Assembly (NCBI GenBank): GCA_947496375.1
Contig: CANMCY010000001.1
Span: forward strand, 134,756 to 198,755
From: Flavobacteriales bacterium
GTDB lineage: Bacteria; Bacteroidota; Bacteroidia; NS11-12g; UBA955
Direction of reading: 5' to 3'
DNA: 64,000 nucleotides
Shown here piece after piece: positions 54,763-63,315 of this stretch (positions within the stretch are counted from its first letter, which is position 1; every line of letters begins with the position of its first letter). Made by a program: the position numbers and the translations under genes. The notes beneath the pieces are model-generated. The model made no database searches, had not been told where the DNA came from, and worked only from the letters and a program-made list of their open reading frames with translations.

Positions 54763-55650
54763 TTAGATGCCAGTTAAATTTACATTCATGGTTTTACAGA
54801 TTCTTTTCCATACCGTTCCCACATTTGCGTTACTTTTTTGGCTGTCATAAGCGTAAACACCCTTGAATTTATAGCTTGTGAGGCCTAAAACGTCTTTATG
54901 GTGAAAAAACACAATGCGTTTTTGACCTGTATTGAGATGGGCCTTATAGTGATGCGCTTTTTTTGTTGCATCGGCATGTGTTTCTGTTATTTCCTCTTCA
55001 TCCGTGCTGATTTGGTTTTGCCAGCCTTGTCTTGCTTTATCCGATGGCCACCATAATAAATACTCATGATTTTTGGGGTGGGGCAGTCCGCCCAGTCTTA
55101 AAAATCCGCGTTTTGTTTTGTTAAATTCAGCGTCAAACAAGGTACAGATGGCTTCGATATTGGGCAGTGAGATTTCATCCGTCGTACTAATGGTTTGCTT
55201 TAATTTCCAAAACTCCGGATCCCTTTCTGCATCAGGTTGCCATGGTTTGAATGTGCCGTTTTTTTGCTGTGCTTCAAGAGCCCGGGTAATAATGGATACA
55301 ATGTTATCAATCTGATTGTGAATCTCTTTAAGTTCCTTCTGACAATCAATCACATACAGCTTGTGTCCGGTATTACTTTCAATTTCCTTTTTTCGCAGCG
55401 CATCGGATTCTATTCTCTCTGCAGAACTGTAATGGGCCGGCTCATTAACTTCAACATGGATGTTGAACTGAGGGAAATAAACGTCGGTCAATGCGTATTT
55501 GTCGCTGTGTCGATTTACGTATTGCTGTGGAACGATTTTTATTTCATCATTGTCCAGTTTATGCCATAGTCTTGTCAGGCAATAGTGTTCAATGGCCTTG
55601 CTGCTTGTTTTCTGAAATAAACGGGTGATAAATTCTACCTTGTAACTCAT
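54763..55650 (-). CDS. probable AbaSI-type modification-dependent restriction endonuclease
   Basis: The 295-residue protein has an N-terminal nuclease-like domain (about 1-120): YCLTRLWHKLDNDEIKIVPQ, ALTDVYFPQFNIHVEVNEPAHY with acidic residues in a PD-(D/E)xK-like pattern (D of TDVYFP and E of EVNE), and TGHKLYVIDCQKE. A C-terminal domain (about 180-295) has KRIVFFHHKDVLGLTSYKFKGVYAYD, resembling the SRA-like reader of AbaSI/PvuRts1I enzymes that cleave glucosylated or hydroxymethylated cytosine DNA. No methyltransferase is adjacent, as expected for a type IV-like enzyme. It starts 9 nt after the outer-membrane protein gene. Confidence 0.65.
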   Translation of the reverse strand: MSYKVEFITRLFQKTSSKAIEHYCLTRLWHKLDNDEIKIVPQQYVNRHSDKYALTDVYFPQFNIHVEVNEPAHYSSAERIESDALRKKEIESNTGHKLYVIDCQKELKEIHNQIDNIVSIITRALEAQQKNGTFKPWQPDAERDPEFWKLKQTISTTDEISLPNIEAICTLFDAEFNKTKRGFLRLGGLPHPKNHEYLLWWPSDKARQGWQNQISTDEEEITETHADATKKAHHYKAHLNTGQKRIVFFHHKDVLGLTSYKFKGVYAYDSQKSNANVGTVWKRICKTMNVNLTGI

Positions 55651-55659
55651 TTTTCGGAG

Positions 55660-56319
55660 TTAAAACCCAAATCCCAGACTCATGCCTACTTTGGGTAATA
55701 ATCCGTTGTGGTAGATAAAGTATGCACCGGGACTTTGCTTGTAATCAAAACCATCATCGCTTGATTGTATCTTACTTTCTGAAACCCGCATTCCGGCGCC
55801 TGCATACACATCCAAATAGAAAGATTCTCCCAGCGACTTTTGAAAGCCGATAACAAAACCAGGATATACAGCCGTTGTTAATACTTTTCCGGTTTTTTCT
55901 TCGCTGTTGTAGGGTGGATTGGTTGAGTATACATAGTGACGTGATTTCTCATCATAATACCCAAATTGCCCGAATACCCCGACGTAATAACCACTGGCTG
56001 TTTGTTTTCCGGTGATGGATTTTTCAACATGAAACCTGCTTAAATAGTATTTATACATATACTCTGCGGTGAATCCCGCGCCCTTGATAACGCCGCTGTA
56101 ATTATCCGTTGGCTGACGATACATGGCTTCCAGGCCTATCTGGTGGGCTTTGCGCTTATCATTATTTAAAAATTCTCCAGACATCCACAAACCACCCCGA
56201 ATCAAGTGCTGTGGACTGAATTTTAGGATGGTGCTTGGAATTAACATATCGGTTTTGGTTTGGGCAAATGCTGATGAACCGATGACCAGGAATGATACAA
56301 TAATGATGGCTTTTTTCAT
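55660..56319 (-). CDS. outer-membrane protein of unknown function
   Basis: The 219-residue protein has a signal peptide (residues 1-20, SSAFAQ) and a beta-rich body with GGLWMSGEFLN, GFTAEYMYKYYLSRF and GLLPKVGMSLGFGF at the end, a pattern of small outer-membrane barrels. The ATG at 56319 is chosen over a longer frame because it begins a clean signal peptide. Its -7 element is 16 nt upstream and it is first in a two-gene transcript with the nuclease. Confidence 0.75.
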   Translation of the reverse strand: MKKAIIIVSFLVIGSSAFAQTKTDMLIPSTILKFSPQHLIRGGLWMSGEFLNNDKRKAHQIGLEAMYRQPTDNYSGVIKGAGFTAEYMYKYYLSRFHVEKSITGKQTASGYYVGVFGQFGYYDEKSRHYVYSTNPPYNSEEKTGKVLTTAVYPGFVIGFQKSLGESFYLDVYAGAGMRVSESKIQSSDDGFDYKQSPGAYFIYHNGLLPKVGMSLGFGF

Positions 56320-56335
56320 GATAATAAACGATAAA

Positions 56336-56343
56336 CAAATATA
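56336..56343 (-). promoter_or_regulatory. -7 element of the outer-membrane protein/nuclease operon
   Basis: The minus strand reads TATATTTG, a TAnnTTTG match 16 nt before the ATG at 56319. Confidence 0.5.
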
Positions 56344-56388
56344 CAGGCATATTTTTAAATACCCCCAAAACGTCAACCTTGATAAAAC

Positions 56389-56415
56389 AAAAAGCGGCTC
56401 AAAAGGCCGCTTTTT
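56389..56415 (-). terminator. rho-independent terminator of tRNA-His
   Basis: A 10-bp stem (AAAAAGCGGC/GCCGCTTTTT) with a 7-nt loop lies 18 nt beyond the tRNA 3' end. It is followed on the minus strand by TTTTTGTTTTATC. Confidence 0.85.
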
Positions 56416-56433
56416 GGAGTTGAAATTACCTTG

Positions 56434-56508
56434 GGCGAATAACCGGGTTCGAACCGGCGACCCCCAGTGCCACAAACTGGTGCTCTAACCAACTGAGCTA
56501 TATCCGCC
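56434..56508 (-). tRNA. tRNA-His (anticodon GTG)
   Basis: The minus strand folds into a full cloverleaf: acceptor stem with encoded G-1 pairing with C73, D arm AGCTCAGTTGGTTAGAGC, anticodon stem CCAGT/ACTGG with loop TTGTGGC (GTG, His), and T arm with TTCGAAC. CCA is not encoded. Confidence 0.95.
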
Positions 56509-56519
56509 GTAAAGGGGTG

Positions 56520-56550
56520 CAAATTTAAGCAACATTCCTCATTTTCTCAA
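56520..56550 (-). promoter_or_regulatory. promoter of tRNA-His
   Basis: On the minus strand TTG (56550-56548) lies 20 nt before TAAATTTG (56527-56520), a good -33/-7 pair; the tRNA starts 11 nt further on. Confidence 0.7.
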
Positions 56551-56571
56551 CAGGAATTCAATACGTTTTAT

Positions 56572-56579
56572 CATCTTTG
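56572..56579 (+). promoter_or_regulatory. -7-like element of the glycosyltransferase operon
   Basis: CATCTTTG is one mismatch from TAnnTTTG. It lies 5 nt before an ATT codon that is the best start candidate of the glycosyltransferase. Confidence 0.35.
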
Positions 56580-56584
56580 CACCT

Positions 56585-57724
56585 ATTCAAGCGCACAATT
56601 CCAAACATATCCTATTTTACTGCAGCTGGTATCCTACTCCGGAAAGCCCGCTAAATGGCATATTTTGCCGTGAACTGGCCGGTCTGACATCTTCTCGAAA
56701 CAAGGTTTCGGTTGTGTATGTGCGCTATCATACCAACGGTGGAAGACCAGAAATTACGAAACTATCGCAGCCGGATTTTGATGAATACGCCCTTAGTATT
56801 CCACGTAAATCCGGTCTTTTCGCATTTTTTTACCATCAGTTCCATGTGCAAAAGCTGCTCAAGAAATTTTTCGAGATGTATCCGGATGTTAGTCTTGTGC
56901 ATGTGCAGGTGGGCTGGAAGGCGGCCTGGGATATGATGTTATTTCTTAAGAGGAAACGTATTCCTTGGGTGGTCACAGAGCACAACACGGACTGGCTGCC
57001 GCAGGACAGGCAATACCCGCGCTGGAAAAGAACACTTACCGCATGGGCCATGCGTAGGGCAACCGCTGTAACTGCAGTTTCCGATAATCTTGCAGAAGTT
57101 GTTTCTTCGGCTATTGCCAGATCTGTGGAGGTAATTCCCAATCCGGTCGCCCTTGAGTTTACAACCGCAGACATCATAACGCCCGAAAATGCAGGGCCTG
57201 TTTTTCTGCATATCTCCAATTTTAACCTAAGGCAAAAGCAAACCGATAAATTAATTCAGGTGTTTTCGGAGTATGTGCAGGAAAATCCGCTTGCCATACT
57301 GCAATTGAATGTGCCTGAATCAGCGTTTTTGCTGTATAAAGCGGCAAATCCTCAATGTTGCTGGGAAAATATAGAATGGTTGTCGCCCGTGGCAGAAAAA
57401 AAGTTGCTGCTGCAACGCATGCAAAATGCCGATTTTGTGCTAAGCTATAGTCGGTTTGAAACCTTTGGACTGGTGATTGCAGAGGCACTTTGTCTGGGTA
57501 TTCCTGTTATTTACACGCCCTGTAAAGGTGCAGATATTCATATTAATGAACGAATGGGAATTGCTTGTGATGCCGATAGGGAGGAATCATTGCTTAATGC
57601 CATGCGTGCCTCCTCGGGTTTTTCGGCAGACAGAGAGTATATTGGCAGCAGAGCCAGAGCGGTTTTTCAATCGGATGCCGTGCTTGATGCGTATGAAGCG
57701 TTGTACCGTAAAATGATAAAGTAA
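56585..57724 (+). CDS. glycosyltransferase family 4-like protein with no canonical start codon
   Basis: The C-terminal GT-B domain has the retaining-GT motif YSRFETFGLVIAEALCLGIPVI (about 275-296 from the GTG-start form) and a nucleotide-sugar-binding region VIPNPVALEF. The GTG at 56714 would remove the N-terminal beta-strand. The same frame upstream encodes HILFYCSWYPTPESPLNGIF, the conserved GT4 N-terminus, back to a stop at 56510, without any ATG, GTG or TTG. ATT at 56585, behind a -7-like element, is the likeliest start (379 residues); GTG 56714 gives 336. The sugar is unknown. It is followed after 2 nt by asnB-like. Confidence 0.8.
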   Translation: MQAHNSKHILFYCSWYPTPESPLNGIFCRELAGLTSSRNKVSVVYVRYHTNGGRPEITKLSQPDFDEYALSIPRKSGLFAFFYHQFHVQKLLKKFFEMYPDVSLVHVQVGWKAAWDMMLFLKRKRIPWVVTEHNTDWLPQDRQYPRWKRTLTAWAMRRATAVTAVSDNLAEVVSSAIARSVEVIPNPVALEFTTADIITPENAGPVFLHISNFNLRQKQTDKLIQVFSEYVQENPLAILQLNVPESAFLLYKAANPQCCWENIEWLSPVAEKKLLLQRMQNADFVLSYSRFETFGLVIAEALCLGIPVIYTPCKGADIHINERMGIACDADREESLLNAMRASSGFSADREYIGSRARAVFQSDAVLDAYEALYRKMIK

Positions 57725-57726
57725 TT

Positions 57727-59574
57727 ATGTGTGGAATTGCAGGAATATTCAGTCTAAAGTCAATCCCGGCGGGGGAAATGGCTAGGATTTGTGTGCAATT
57801 TTCCGAAAATCTGGCGCACCGGGGGCCGGACGATGAGGGCTACGTACTGATTGATACCGAATGGAGGGCTCATGCCTATGGTGGAAATTCTTCTTTGCCG
57901 GCGCTACAATTGCCACATATAAGTACCGCTACCGGGGAATATTTGGGCGCATTTGTACACAGAAGGTTGAGTATTATTCGCCCGGGACTGCCAGGACATC
58001 AACCATTGTATGACGAAAATCATGCTCTTAGTTACAATGGTGAGACATTCAATTTTCAAGAACTGGATAAAGCGCTGGGTGTCGAAAACTGCAGCCATAC
58101 TGATACGGAGACTGTTTTTAATCTGCTGAAAATTGAGGGTCCTTTGGCCGTTCATTTGTTGGACGGTTTTTATGCGCTGGGATTTGTGGATCTTGAAAAT
58201 CGCCTCCTACACCTTCGACGCGATACTGCCGGTGTGAAACCACTGTTTACTGCCCAAACGGATACGATTTTTGCATTTGCTTCCGAAACCCGCGCCTTGC
58301 GAAATTTGCTTAACACGGTCAGTGTCAATCCGCAAGCGGTTTTTCATCATTTGTGTGAGGGGTTGTTGTTGCCGGAACGGGGTTTCTACAATGAAATATC
58401 AACAATACAGGAGGGCTTGGATGTGGATTTACGCAACCTGGAAACAAACCCGGTTTATTACCCTGAAAACGATGAAAAGCCCGGTCCTGACCTGCAATTG
58501 CAACTGGAAAGCAGTGTGAGAAAGCGACTGATGTCTGATGTACCTCTGGGATTTGCCGTGAGCGGGGGGCTGGACAGCGCCGCTGTGATTGGCCTTGCCA
58601 GAAAATCCCTGGGTGCAGAAGCTCCTATTTTGCTGTTTTCCATAATTTCTTCGGATCCAACATCGGATGAACGTATTTGGCAGCAGCAGGTGGCTGAATA
58701 TAACGATGCCCAATGGCATTCTTTTAGCATGGATAATGCGGGTTCGCATTTGCTTGAGGAAGTAGCACGCGCAACGGATTTGCCTCCTATTGCATGGAAT
58801 AACCTGGCGCATTTTGAACTGTGCCGACTGGCAAAATCACAGGGGGTTACGGTCTTTTTTAACGGACAGGGTGCTGATGAGCTATTTGGGGGATACCCTG
58901 ACTATCTTATCCGTGATTTTTGGAAATTACAGGGGTGTTTTTTATCGAAAAATCATCTGCCGGTTTCCTATGGAGACGCTCTTAAAGAAAACCTAAAGCT
59001 GCAGGCAAAAATATTTCTGCCGTTTTTATCGGTTATAGCCGCAAAGAAGCAAGCCGGTGCGCTTCTAAACGCTGATTTATGGCGCAATGACCTGTATTTA
59101 CACCGACTATCCCATCTAGGAGCGGATAACAAAATGCAGGCTGATTTTTACGGACAAAAGCTACGGCAGATGCTTGCCTGGGAAGACCTTAACAGCATGG
59201 CACACGGACTGGAAAGTCGCAATCCATTTGCAGATGATATGCAGCTGGCGCAATGGCTGAATGTTCCGTTGAAAGACAAAATAAAAAATGGTTATACCAA
59301 AGGAGTTTTGCGCGAGGCGCTCAGGAACGTCATGCCTGAAAGCATACGCTTGCGGGTAGATAAAAAAGGATTTACAGTGCCGGATTCTGCTCTCACATGG
59401 AAAAATCGAAATGCCTGGAGCGGATATTTCATGTCGGATGTGCTGGATCCATGGTCGCCGAGGGCTCAAAGAGAGCGTTTAATGCAAAATTTGCAGCAAG
59501 GCGATGAGAGCGCCCTGAAGTGGATGTTTCGACTTTCTGCAATGTCAGTATTTTTACAACAGTCTAAATCATGA
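57727..59574 (+). CDS. asnB: asparagine synthase (glutamine-hydrolysing), envelope-cluster type
   Basis: The 615-residue protein starts with MCGIAGIFS, so Cys2 is the glutaminase nucleophile, with HRGPDDEGYV and SYNGETFNFQEL. The synthetase domain has the PP-loop AVSGGLDSAAVIGLA and NGQGADELFGGYPDY. Enzymes of this type in O-antigen or exopolysaccharide loci amidate sugars or lipids, not always free aspartate. It lies between a glycosyltransferase and a flippase and overlaps the latter by 4 nt. Confidence 0.9.
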   Translation: MCGIAGIFSLKSIPAGEMARICVQFSENLAHRGPDDEGYVLIDTEWRAHAYGGNSSLPALQLPHISTATGEYLGAFVHRRLSIIRPGLPGHQPLYDENHALSYNGETFNFQELDKALGVENCSHTDTETVFNLLKIEGPLAVHLLDGFYALGFVDLENRLLHLRRDTAGVKPLFTAQTDTIFAFASETRALRNLLNTVSVNPQAVFHHLCEGLLLPERGFYNEISTIQEGLDVDLRNLETNPVYYPENDEKPGPDLQLQLESSVRKRLMSDVPLGFAVSGGLDSAAVIGLARKSLGAEAPILLFSIISSDPTSDERIWQQQVAEYNDAQWHSFSMDNAGSHLLEEVARATDLPPIAWNNLAHFELCRLAKSQGVTVFFNGQGADELFGGYPDYLIRDFWKLQGCFLSKNHLPVSYGDALKENLKLQAKIFLPFLSVIAAKKQAGALLNADLWRNDLYLHRLSHLGADNKMQADFYGQKLRQMLAWEDLNSMAHGLESRNPFADDMQLAQWLNVPLKDKIKNGYTKGVLREALRNVMPESIRLRVDKKGFTVPDSALTWKNRNAWSGYFMSDVLDPWSPRAQRERLMQNLQQGDESALKWMFRLSAMSVFLQQSKS

Positions 59575-60848
59575 GCAAAAGCAGTGCCCTCAGTACCTTT
59601 ATCAGTCAGTTGCTTCGAACTATTCTTGCAGCCATATTTGTGGTACTCTGCTCGCGCTGGATGGGGCCGGAGGGCAGGGGAGAACTGGGTTTGGTATTGT
59701 TTTGGAGTGGATTGATGATGGTTGCGAGCGACTATGTTGGCGGAAGCAATCTTGCCAATGCAATCCAGCGTTTTGGGCTGCATAAATTGCTGCCAATTGC
59801 AGTCTGCTGGGGGATTTTCTCTGTATTGTGCGGCTGTGTATGCTTATTTGTTTCGGGTGCCGAATTAAAAATGGTTTTGATGTCGGCGGCTATTTCATTT
59901 CCCTTGGTTTTGCTAACCATTCAGTACAATATGCAGCAAGGTCTGGCAAAGATTCAGCTTAGGAACCGCTTGCAGTTGCTAATTGAAATTCTGAAACTGG
60001 TATTTCTTTACTATTTTGTTCAATTTAGGGAACCAGGCACAATGGGTGTGGGAAGTGCAATTGCTTCTATTTTTTGGGCAATGATGATCGCCTTGCTAAT
60101 AAGCAGCTGGAGCATGAGGGAAGAAATTAAAGACGCTTTTGCTCATGCTCTAAAGCCCCCCAAAGCCCTGTTTACCGATGGTTTCTGGAGCCAAAACGGC
60201 CATCTGGCTCAGTTCCTGGCCTATCGTTTAAGTTTATATACCCTGACCTACCTGCTGGGTTCAACGGTTGCTGCGGGCGTTTATTCCAATGCGCTTTTGA
60301 TTGCCGATGCAGTTTGGATTTTTGCCAACAGTTTTGGTACCATCGCCCACGTAAGGATATTGCGCAGTAATAATGAAAATTTCAAGGCAGATATTACCCT
60401 GCGTTATGCGTTTTTTGTCTTTGTCGGCACTGTCCTCGCATGTTTGTTACTTGCAATATTGCCGTCAGGGATTTTTGTGTGGGTGTTTGGCAATGGTTTT
60501 GAAACCCTAAAAGATACGTCATTACTTTTTATTCCGGCCATATTGGCTGTGGCGGCTTCAAGTTTATTTAGCCATTATTTACATGCGGTAAACAGATTTA
60601 AAGCACTATTTTTTGCCAATGTGTTCGGACTAATCCTTCAGACAGCCATGGGTTTCTGGCTGATTCCTCGCTGGGGCGTTTATGGTGCTTGCCTGGCAGC
60701 CGATGTGGGTTTTATCCTTACGTTTTTATTAGTCTACGGTTTTTTCAAATCCCAGAATCCCCATGCACGCTTAAAAGGTAAAATTCGTTTCAGACTCTTG
60801 TTGAAAGTATTTATGCGAATTGTAAAGGGACGTTCTGCCAGTCTATAG
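59571..60848 (+). CDS. oligosaccharide flippase family protein (Wzx/MATE-like)
   Basis: The 425-residue protein is almost wholly membrane-spanning, with about 12-14 helices and a short Lys/Arg-rich C-terminus. It starts SKSSALSTFISQLLRTILAAI and has LCSRWMGPEGRGELG, a common opening for polysaccharide flippases. It likely moves lipid-linked glycans across the inner membrane. It is last in the GT-AsnB operon, and its 3' end overlaps the convergent phosphopantetheinyl transferase by 6 nt. Confidence 0.88.
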   Translation: MSKSSALSTFISQLLRTILAAIFVVLCSRWMGPEGRGELGLVLFWSGLMMVASDYVGGSNLANAIQRFGLHKLLPIAVCWGIFSVLCGCVCLFVSGAELKMVLMSAAISFPLVLLTIQYNMQQGLAKIQLRNRLQLLIEILKLVFLYYFVQFREPGTMGVGSAIASIFWAMMIALLISSWSMREEIKDAFAHALKPPKALFTDGFWSQNGHLAQFLAYRLSLYTLTYLLGSTVAAGVYSNALLIADAVWIFANSFGTIAHVRILRSNNENFKADITLRYAFFVFVGTVLACLLLAILPSGIFVWVFGNGFETLKDTSLLFIPAILAVAASSLFSHYLHAVNRFKALFFANVFGLILQTAMGFWLIPRWGVYGACLAADVGFILTFLLVYGFFKSQNPHARLKGKIRFRLLLKVFMRIVKGRSASL

Positions 60849-61475
60849 CAATTCGTGTATCCAAACGGCAACGTGCCCGTCAAAAACGGCATACTCCATG
60901 ATAAAATCCTGTTGTATGCCGGGCTTGTGGAAGGAAGCTGAAAACCTGCCGGAATCGCCCGTTTCAAATGGTCCAACCGTCATGTGTTTTTTAAAATCCA
61001 CTTCCTTTTTACCATACCATTTATACAAGCTTTCTTTGGCGCCCCAAATAATAAGCAGGCAGAGACTGTGGTGGGTTTTTCGAATGTTAGATTTGTCTTC
61101 AACATTGCAAAATTTATCTTCTATTCTGAGGATTTTGGGACCTTGCGTTTCAATGTCAATACCGGTAGGACCGTTTTCATCGATGACAGCAGCAGCATAG
61201 TTCCCGCTGTGGCTGATACTTAGGTGCGGTGTACCTCCTTCAAAATGAGGTTTTCCCACCTCATCTTTGGTTAGTTTTCCTTCGGGAACAAGCGTGCGAA
61301 GCAGCAACCTGCTGCTGAGATAATGCAATCTTTTGTTGGCATGTATTCCCTCTAAAAAAACAATCTCATCTGCTGTTGGGTCGTACATTTGTAAAAGCGT
61401 TTCTTCGTCTTCGGTAATTTGCCAAAACGCAATTTTTTTACCGGGCATAGGAAACATCAGACGATCCAAAGGCAT
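60843..61475 (-). CDS. 4'-phosphopantetheinyl transferase superfamily protein
   Basis: The 210-residue protein has the Sfp/AcpS-like signatures GIDIET (metal-binding Asp/Glu) and WGAKESLYKWYGKKEVDF. It transfers the phosphopantetheine arm to carrier proteins. ATG at 61475 shares CATG with the ATG of the divergent WD40 gene; a -7-like TAATTTCG lies 5 nt upstream at 61481-61488. Alternative starts at 61457 and 61448 exist. Confidence 0.88.
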   Translation of the reverse strand: MPLDRLMFPMPGKKIAFWQITEDEETLLQMYDPTADEIVFLEGIHANKRLHYLSSRLLLRTLVPEGKLTKDEVGKPHFEGGTPHLSISHSGNYAAAVIDENGPTGIDIETQGPKILRIEDKFCNVEDKSNIRKTHHSLCLLIIWGAKESLYKWYGKKEVDFKKHMTVGPFETGDSGRFSASFHKPGIQQDFIMEYAVFDGHVAVWIHELL

Positions 61476-62364
61476 GAGCGCGAAATTACAGGCAAAGCAC
61501 CTTAAATCCTTCACCGGACATCAATCGGCAGTATATGCGTTGTGCTCTGATGGGGACGGTGGATTTTTTTCTGCAGGTGGCGATGGAATGTTGGTGAGAT
61601 GGAATCTTGAAGAACAGGATGGTGTTTTGGTAGCCCGTATACCCGACAACGTGTACTGTCTTGCGTTTGATGAAACAAGGGGAACATTGCTGGCCGGAAC
61701 GCGTAAAGGCGAACTTTTTGTTATTACGGATATTTTGTCCGCCACACCCATTGTCAAAAGGTTTGAGGCCCATGTGAAAGGGTTATACAAATTAATGGTT
61801 ACCGATGACGGGTACGTTTCATCCGGGGGCGATGGCCATATTTTGTTTTGGGACAGGCAGTTTCAAATTGTTGGAAAAATTAATAATTCACCGGAAAGTA
61901 CGCGGGCACTTTGTTATGATCATGAGCACAATCTGTGGGCTGGTAGTAGTGATAAAGCCATTCGGATTTACAACAGGGATTTACAATTGCAGTCAATACA
62001 ATTTCAGCACACTAGCAGTATTTTTTCTATTTGCGCTTTGCCATCAGGCAGGATGATTAGTGGCGGACGGGATGCTACTTTGAGAGTTTGGGAGAATACG
62101 CAAAATCACGAAGGAAGCATAGCGGCTCATCTACTGCATATTCACGCCATTGAACTGCAGCCTTCTGCGAATTGGGTGGCCACTGCAAGCATGGATAAAA
62201 CGGTAAAAATCTGGGATGCCGGGACTCTGGATTTATTGAAGGTGCTGGATAAGGACAAGTTGCCATTTCATAAGGCATCTGTGAACACATTACTATGGTT
62301 GGATGAGAGTAAAATCCTCAGCGCAGGTGATGATAGATGTGTTTTTTTGACCGAAATAGAATAG
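61474..62364 (+). CDS. WD40 repeat protein
   Basis: The 296-residue protein consists of about seven WD40-like blades: FTGHQSAVYALCSDGDGGFFSAGGDGMLVRW, the GGDGHILFWDRQ blade, SSDKAIRIYNRDL, SGGRDATLRVWENT and ASMDKTVKIWDAG. It has no signal peptide, so it is likely cytosolic and acts as a scaffold. Its ATG overlaps the start of the divergent phosphopantetheinyl transferase by two bases. Confidence 0.88.
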   Translation: MSAKLQAKHLKSFTGHQSAVYALCSDGDGGFFSAGGDGMLVRWNLEEQDGVLVARIPDNVYCLAFDETRGTLLAGTRKGELFVITDILSATPIVKRFEAHVKGLYKLMVTDDGYVSSGGDGHILFWDRQFQIVGKINNSPESTRALCYDHEHNLWAGSSDKAIRIYNRDLQLQSIQFQHTSSIFSICALPSGRMISGGRDATLRVWENTQNHEGSIAAHLLHIHAIELQPSANWVATASMDKTVKIWDAGTLDLLKVLDKDKLPFHKASVNTLLWLDESKILSAGDDRCVFLTEIE

Positions 62365-62383
62365 TAAATATACGAAAAAAAAG

Positions 62384-63220
62384 TCACATTTCCAAGCGAA
62401 TACCGTTTGGGGTGATATCAATTTTACGCGCTTTATATAGGGTTCCCACGGCTTTTTTCCATGCTTTTTTGCTCATGCCGAATCGTTCGTAAATATCGTC
62501 TGGGCTGCTATTATCCGTGAGCCCGATATATCCGTTGTTTTCCCGCAGGGTCTGTAAAATTCGTTCGGCCATTTCATCCACGTGGGCCATGCCGCTTTTT
62601 TGCAATGCCAGGTCAGTCTTGCCATCCGGACGTATGTGTTTGATAAAACCGGTGATTTTATCGCCGGTTTTTAAGGGCTGAAAAACTTCGTTGGAATAAA
62701 TGATACCGCTATGTTCTTTTCCGATGATGGCATTGTAACCCAGGGGTGTTTTATTCCAGATGAGCAGTTCAACGGCATCGCCTTCCTCGAATGGCAATGG
62801 AGTTTTATTTAAATATTTGCTGATTTTGGCGGTTGCAGCAAGGCGTTCAGATACTTTATCAAAATAGACATAAACTACATATTGCTTCCCCCGAATCATG
62901 GGGACGTTTTGTTCGCGCACGGGCACCAGCAAGTCTTTTAGAAGGCCCCAGTCCATAAACGCGCCAAAGTGCGTGGTGGATTTACAAGTGAGGGCTGCAA
63001 ACTCGCCAAGCTGCGCAAAAGGTTTTTCGGTGGTGGCTACAATGCGGTCGTCTGAGTCATAGTAAACAAAAGCATCTACTAGATCATCAGGCGCTGCGTT
63101 GGGGGGCAGATATTTGCCGGGCATCAGAATTTCGCCTCCGTCTCCATCATCGAGAAAAGCACCAAAATCGACAAGGCGGTTAACTTTTAAGCGGTTGTAT
63201 TTGCCCGGAATGGCTTTCAT
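62384..63220 (-). CDS. S1-domain RNA-binding protein (CvfB family)
   Basis: The 278-residue protein has tandem S1-like domains (NRLVDFGAFLDDGDGGEILMP near residue 15; THFGAFMDWGLLKDLLVP near 84). A third S1-type region (DKITGFIKHIRPDGKTDLAL) and a C-terminal winged-helix part (SPDDIYERFGMSKKAWKKAVGTLYKARKI) follow. This is the CvfB/YitL layout. A role in RNA binding and gene control is known for the family. A -7 element lies 4 nt before its ATG. Confidence 0.9.
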   Translation of the reverse strand: MKAIPGKYNRLKVNRLVDFGAFLDDGDGGEILMPGKYLPPNAAPDDLVDAFVYYDSDDRIVATTEKPFAQLGEFAALTCKSTTHFGAFMDWGLLKDLLVPVREQNVPMIRGKQYVVYVYFDKVSERLAATAKISKYLNKTPLPFEEGDAVELLIWNKTPLGYNAIIGKEHSGIIYSNEVFQPLKTGDKITGFIKHIRPDGKTDLALQKSGMAHVDEMAERILQTLRENNGYIGLTDNSSPDDIYERFGMSKKAWKKAVGTLYKARKIDITPNGIRLEM

Positions 63221-63224
63221 GTTG

Positions 63225-63232
63225 CAAAGCTA
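63225..63232 (-). promoter_or_regulatory. -7 element of the CvfB gene
   Basis: The minus strand reads TAGCTTTG, 4 nt before the ATG at 63220. Confidence 0.55.
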
Positions 63233-63315
63233 CGGAGTATCGGCATAATTTGGGTATTTGTCCACAAAACACCCACCCTGATTATCCTACGGTTGTCATG
63301 GTATATTTTCGCTCC

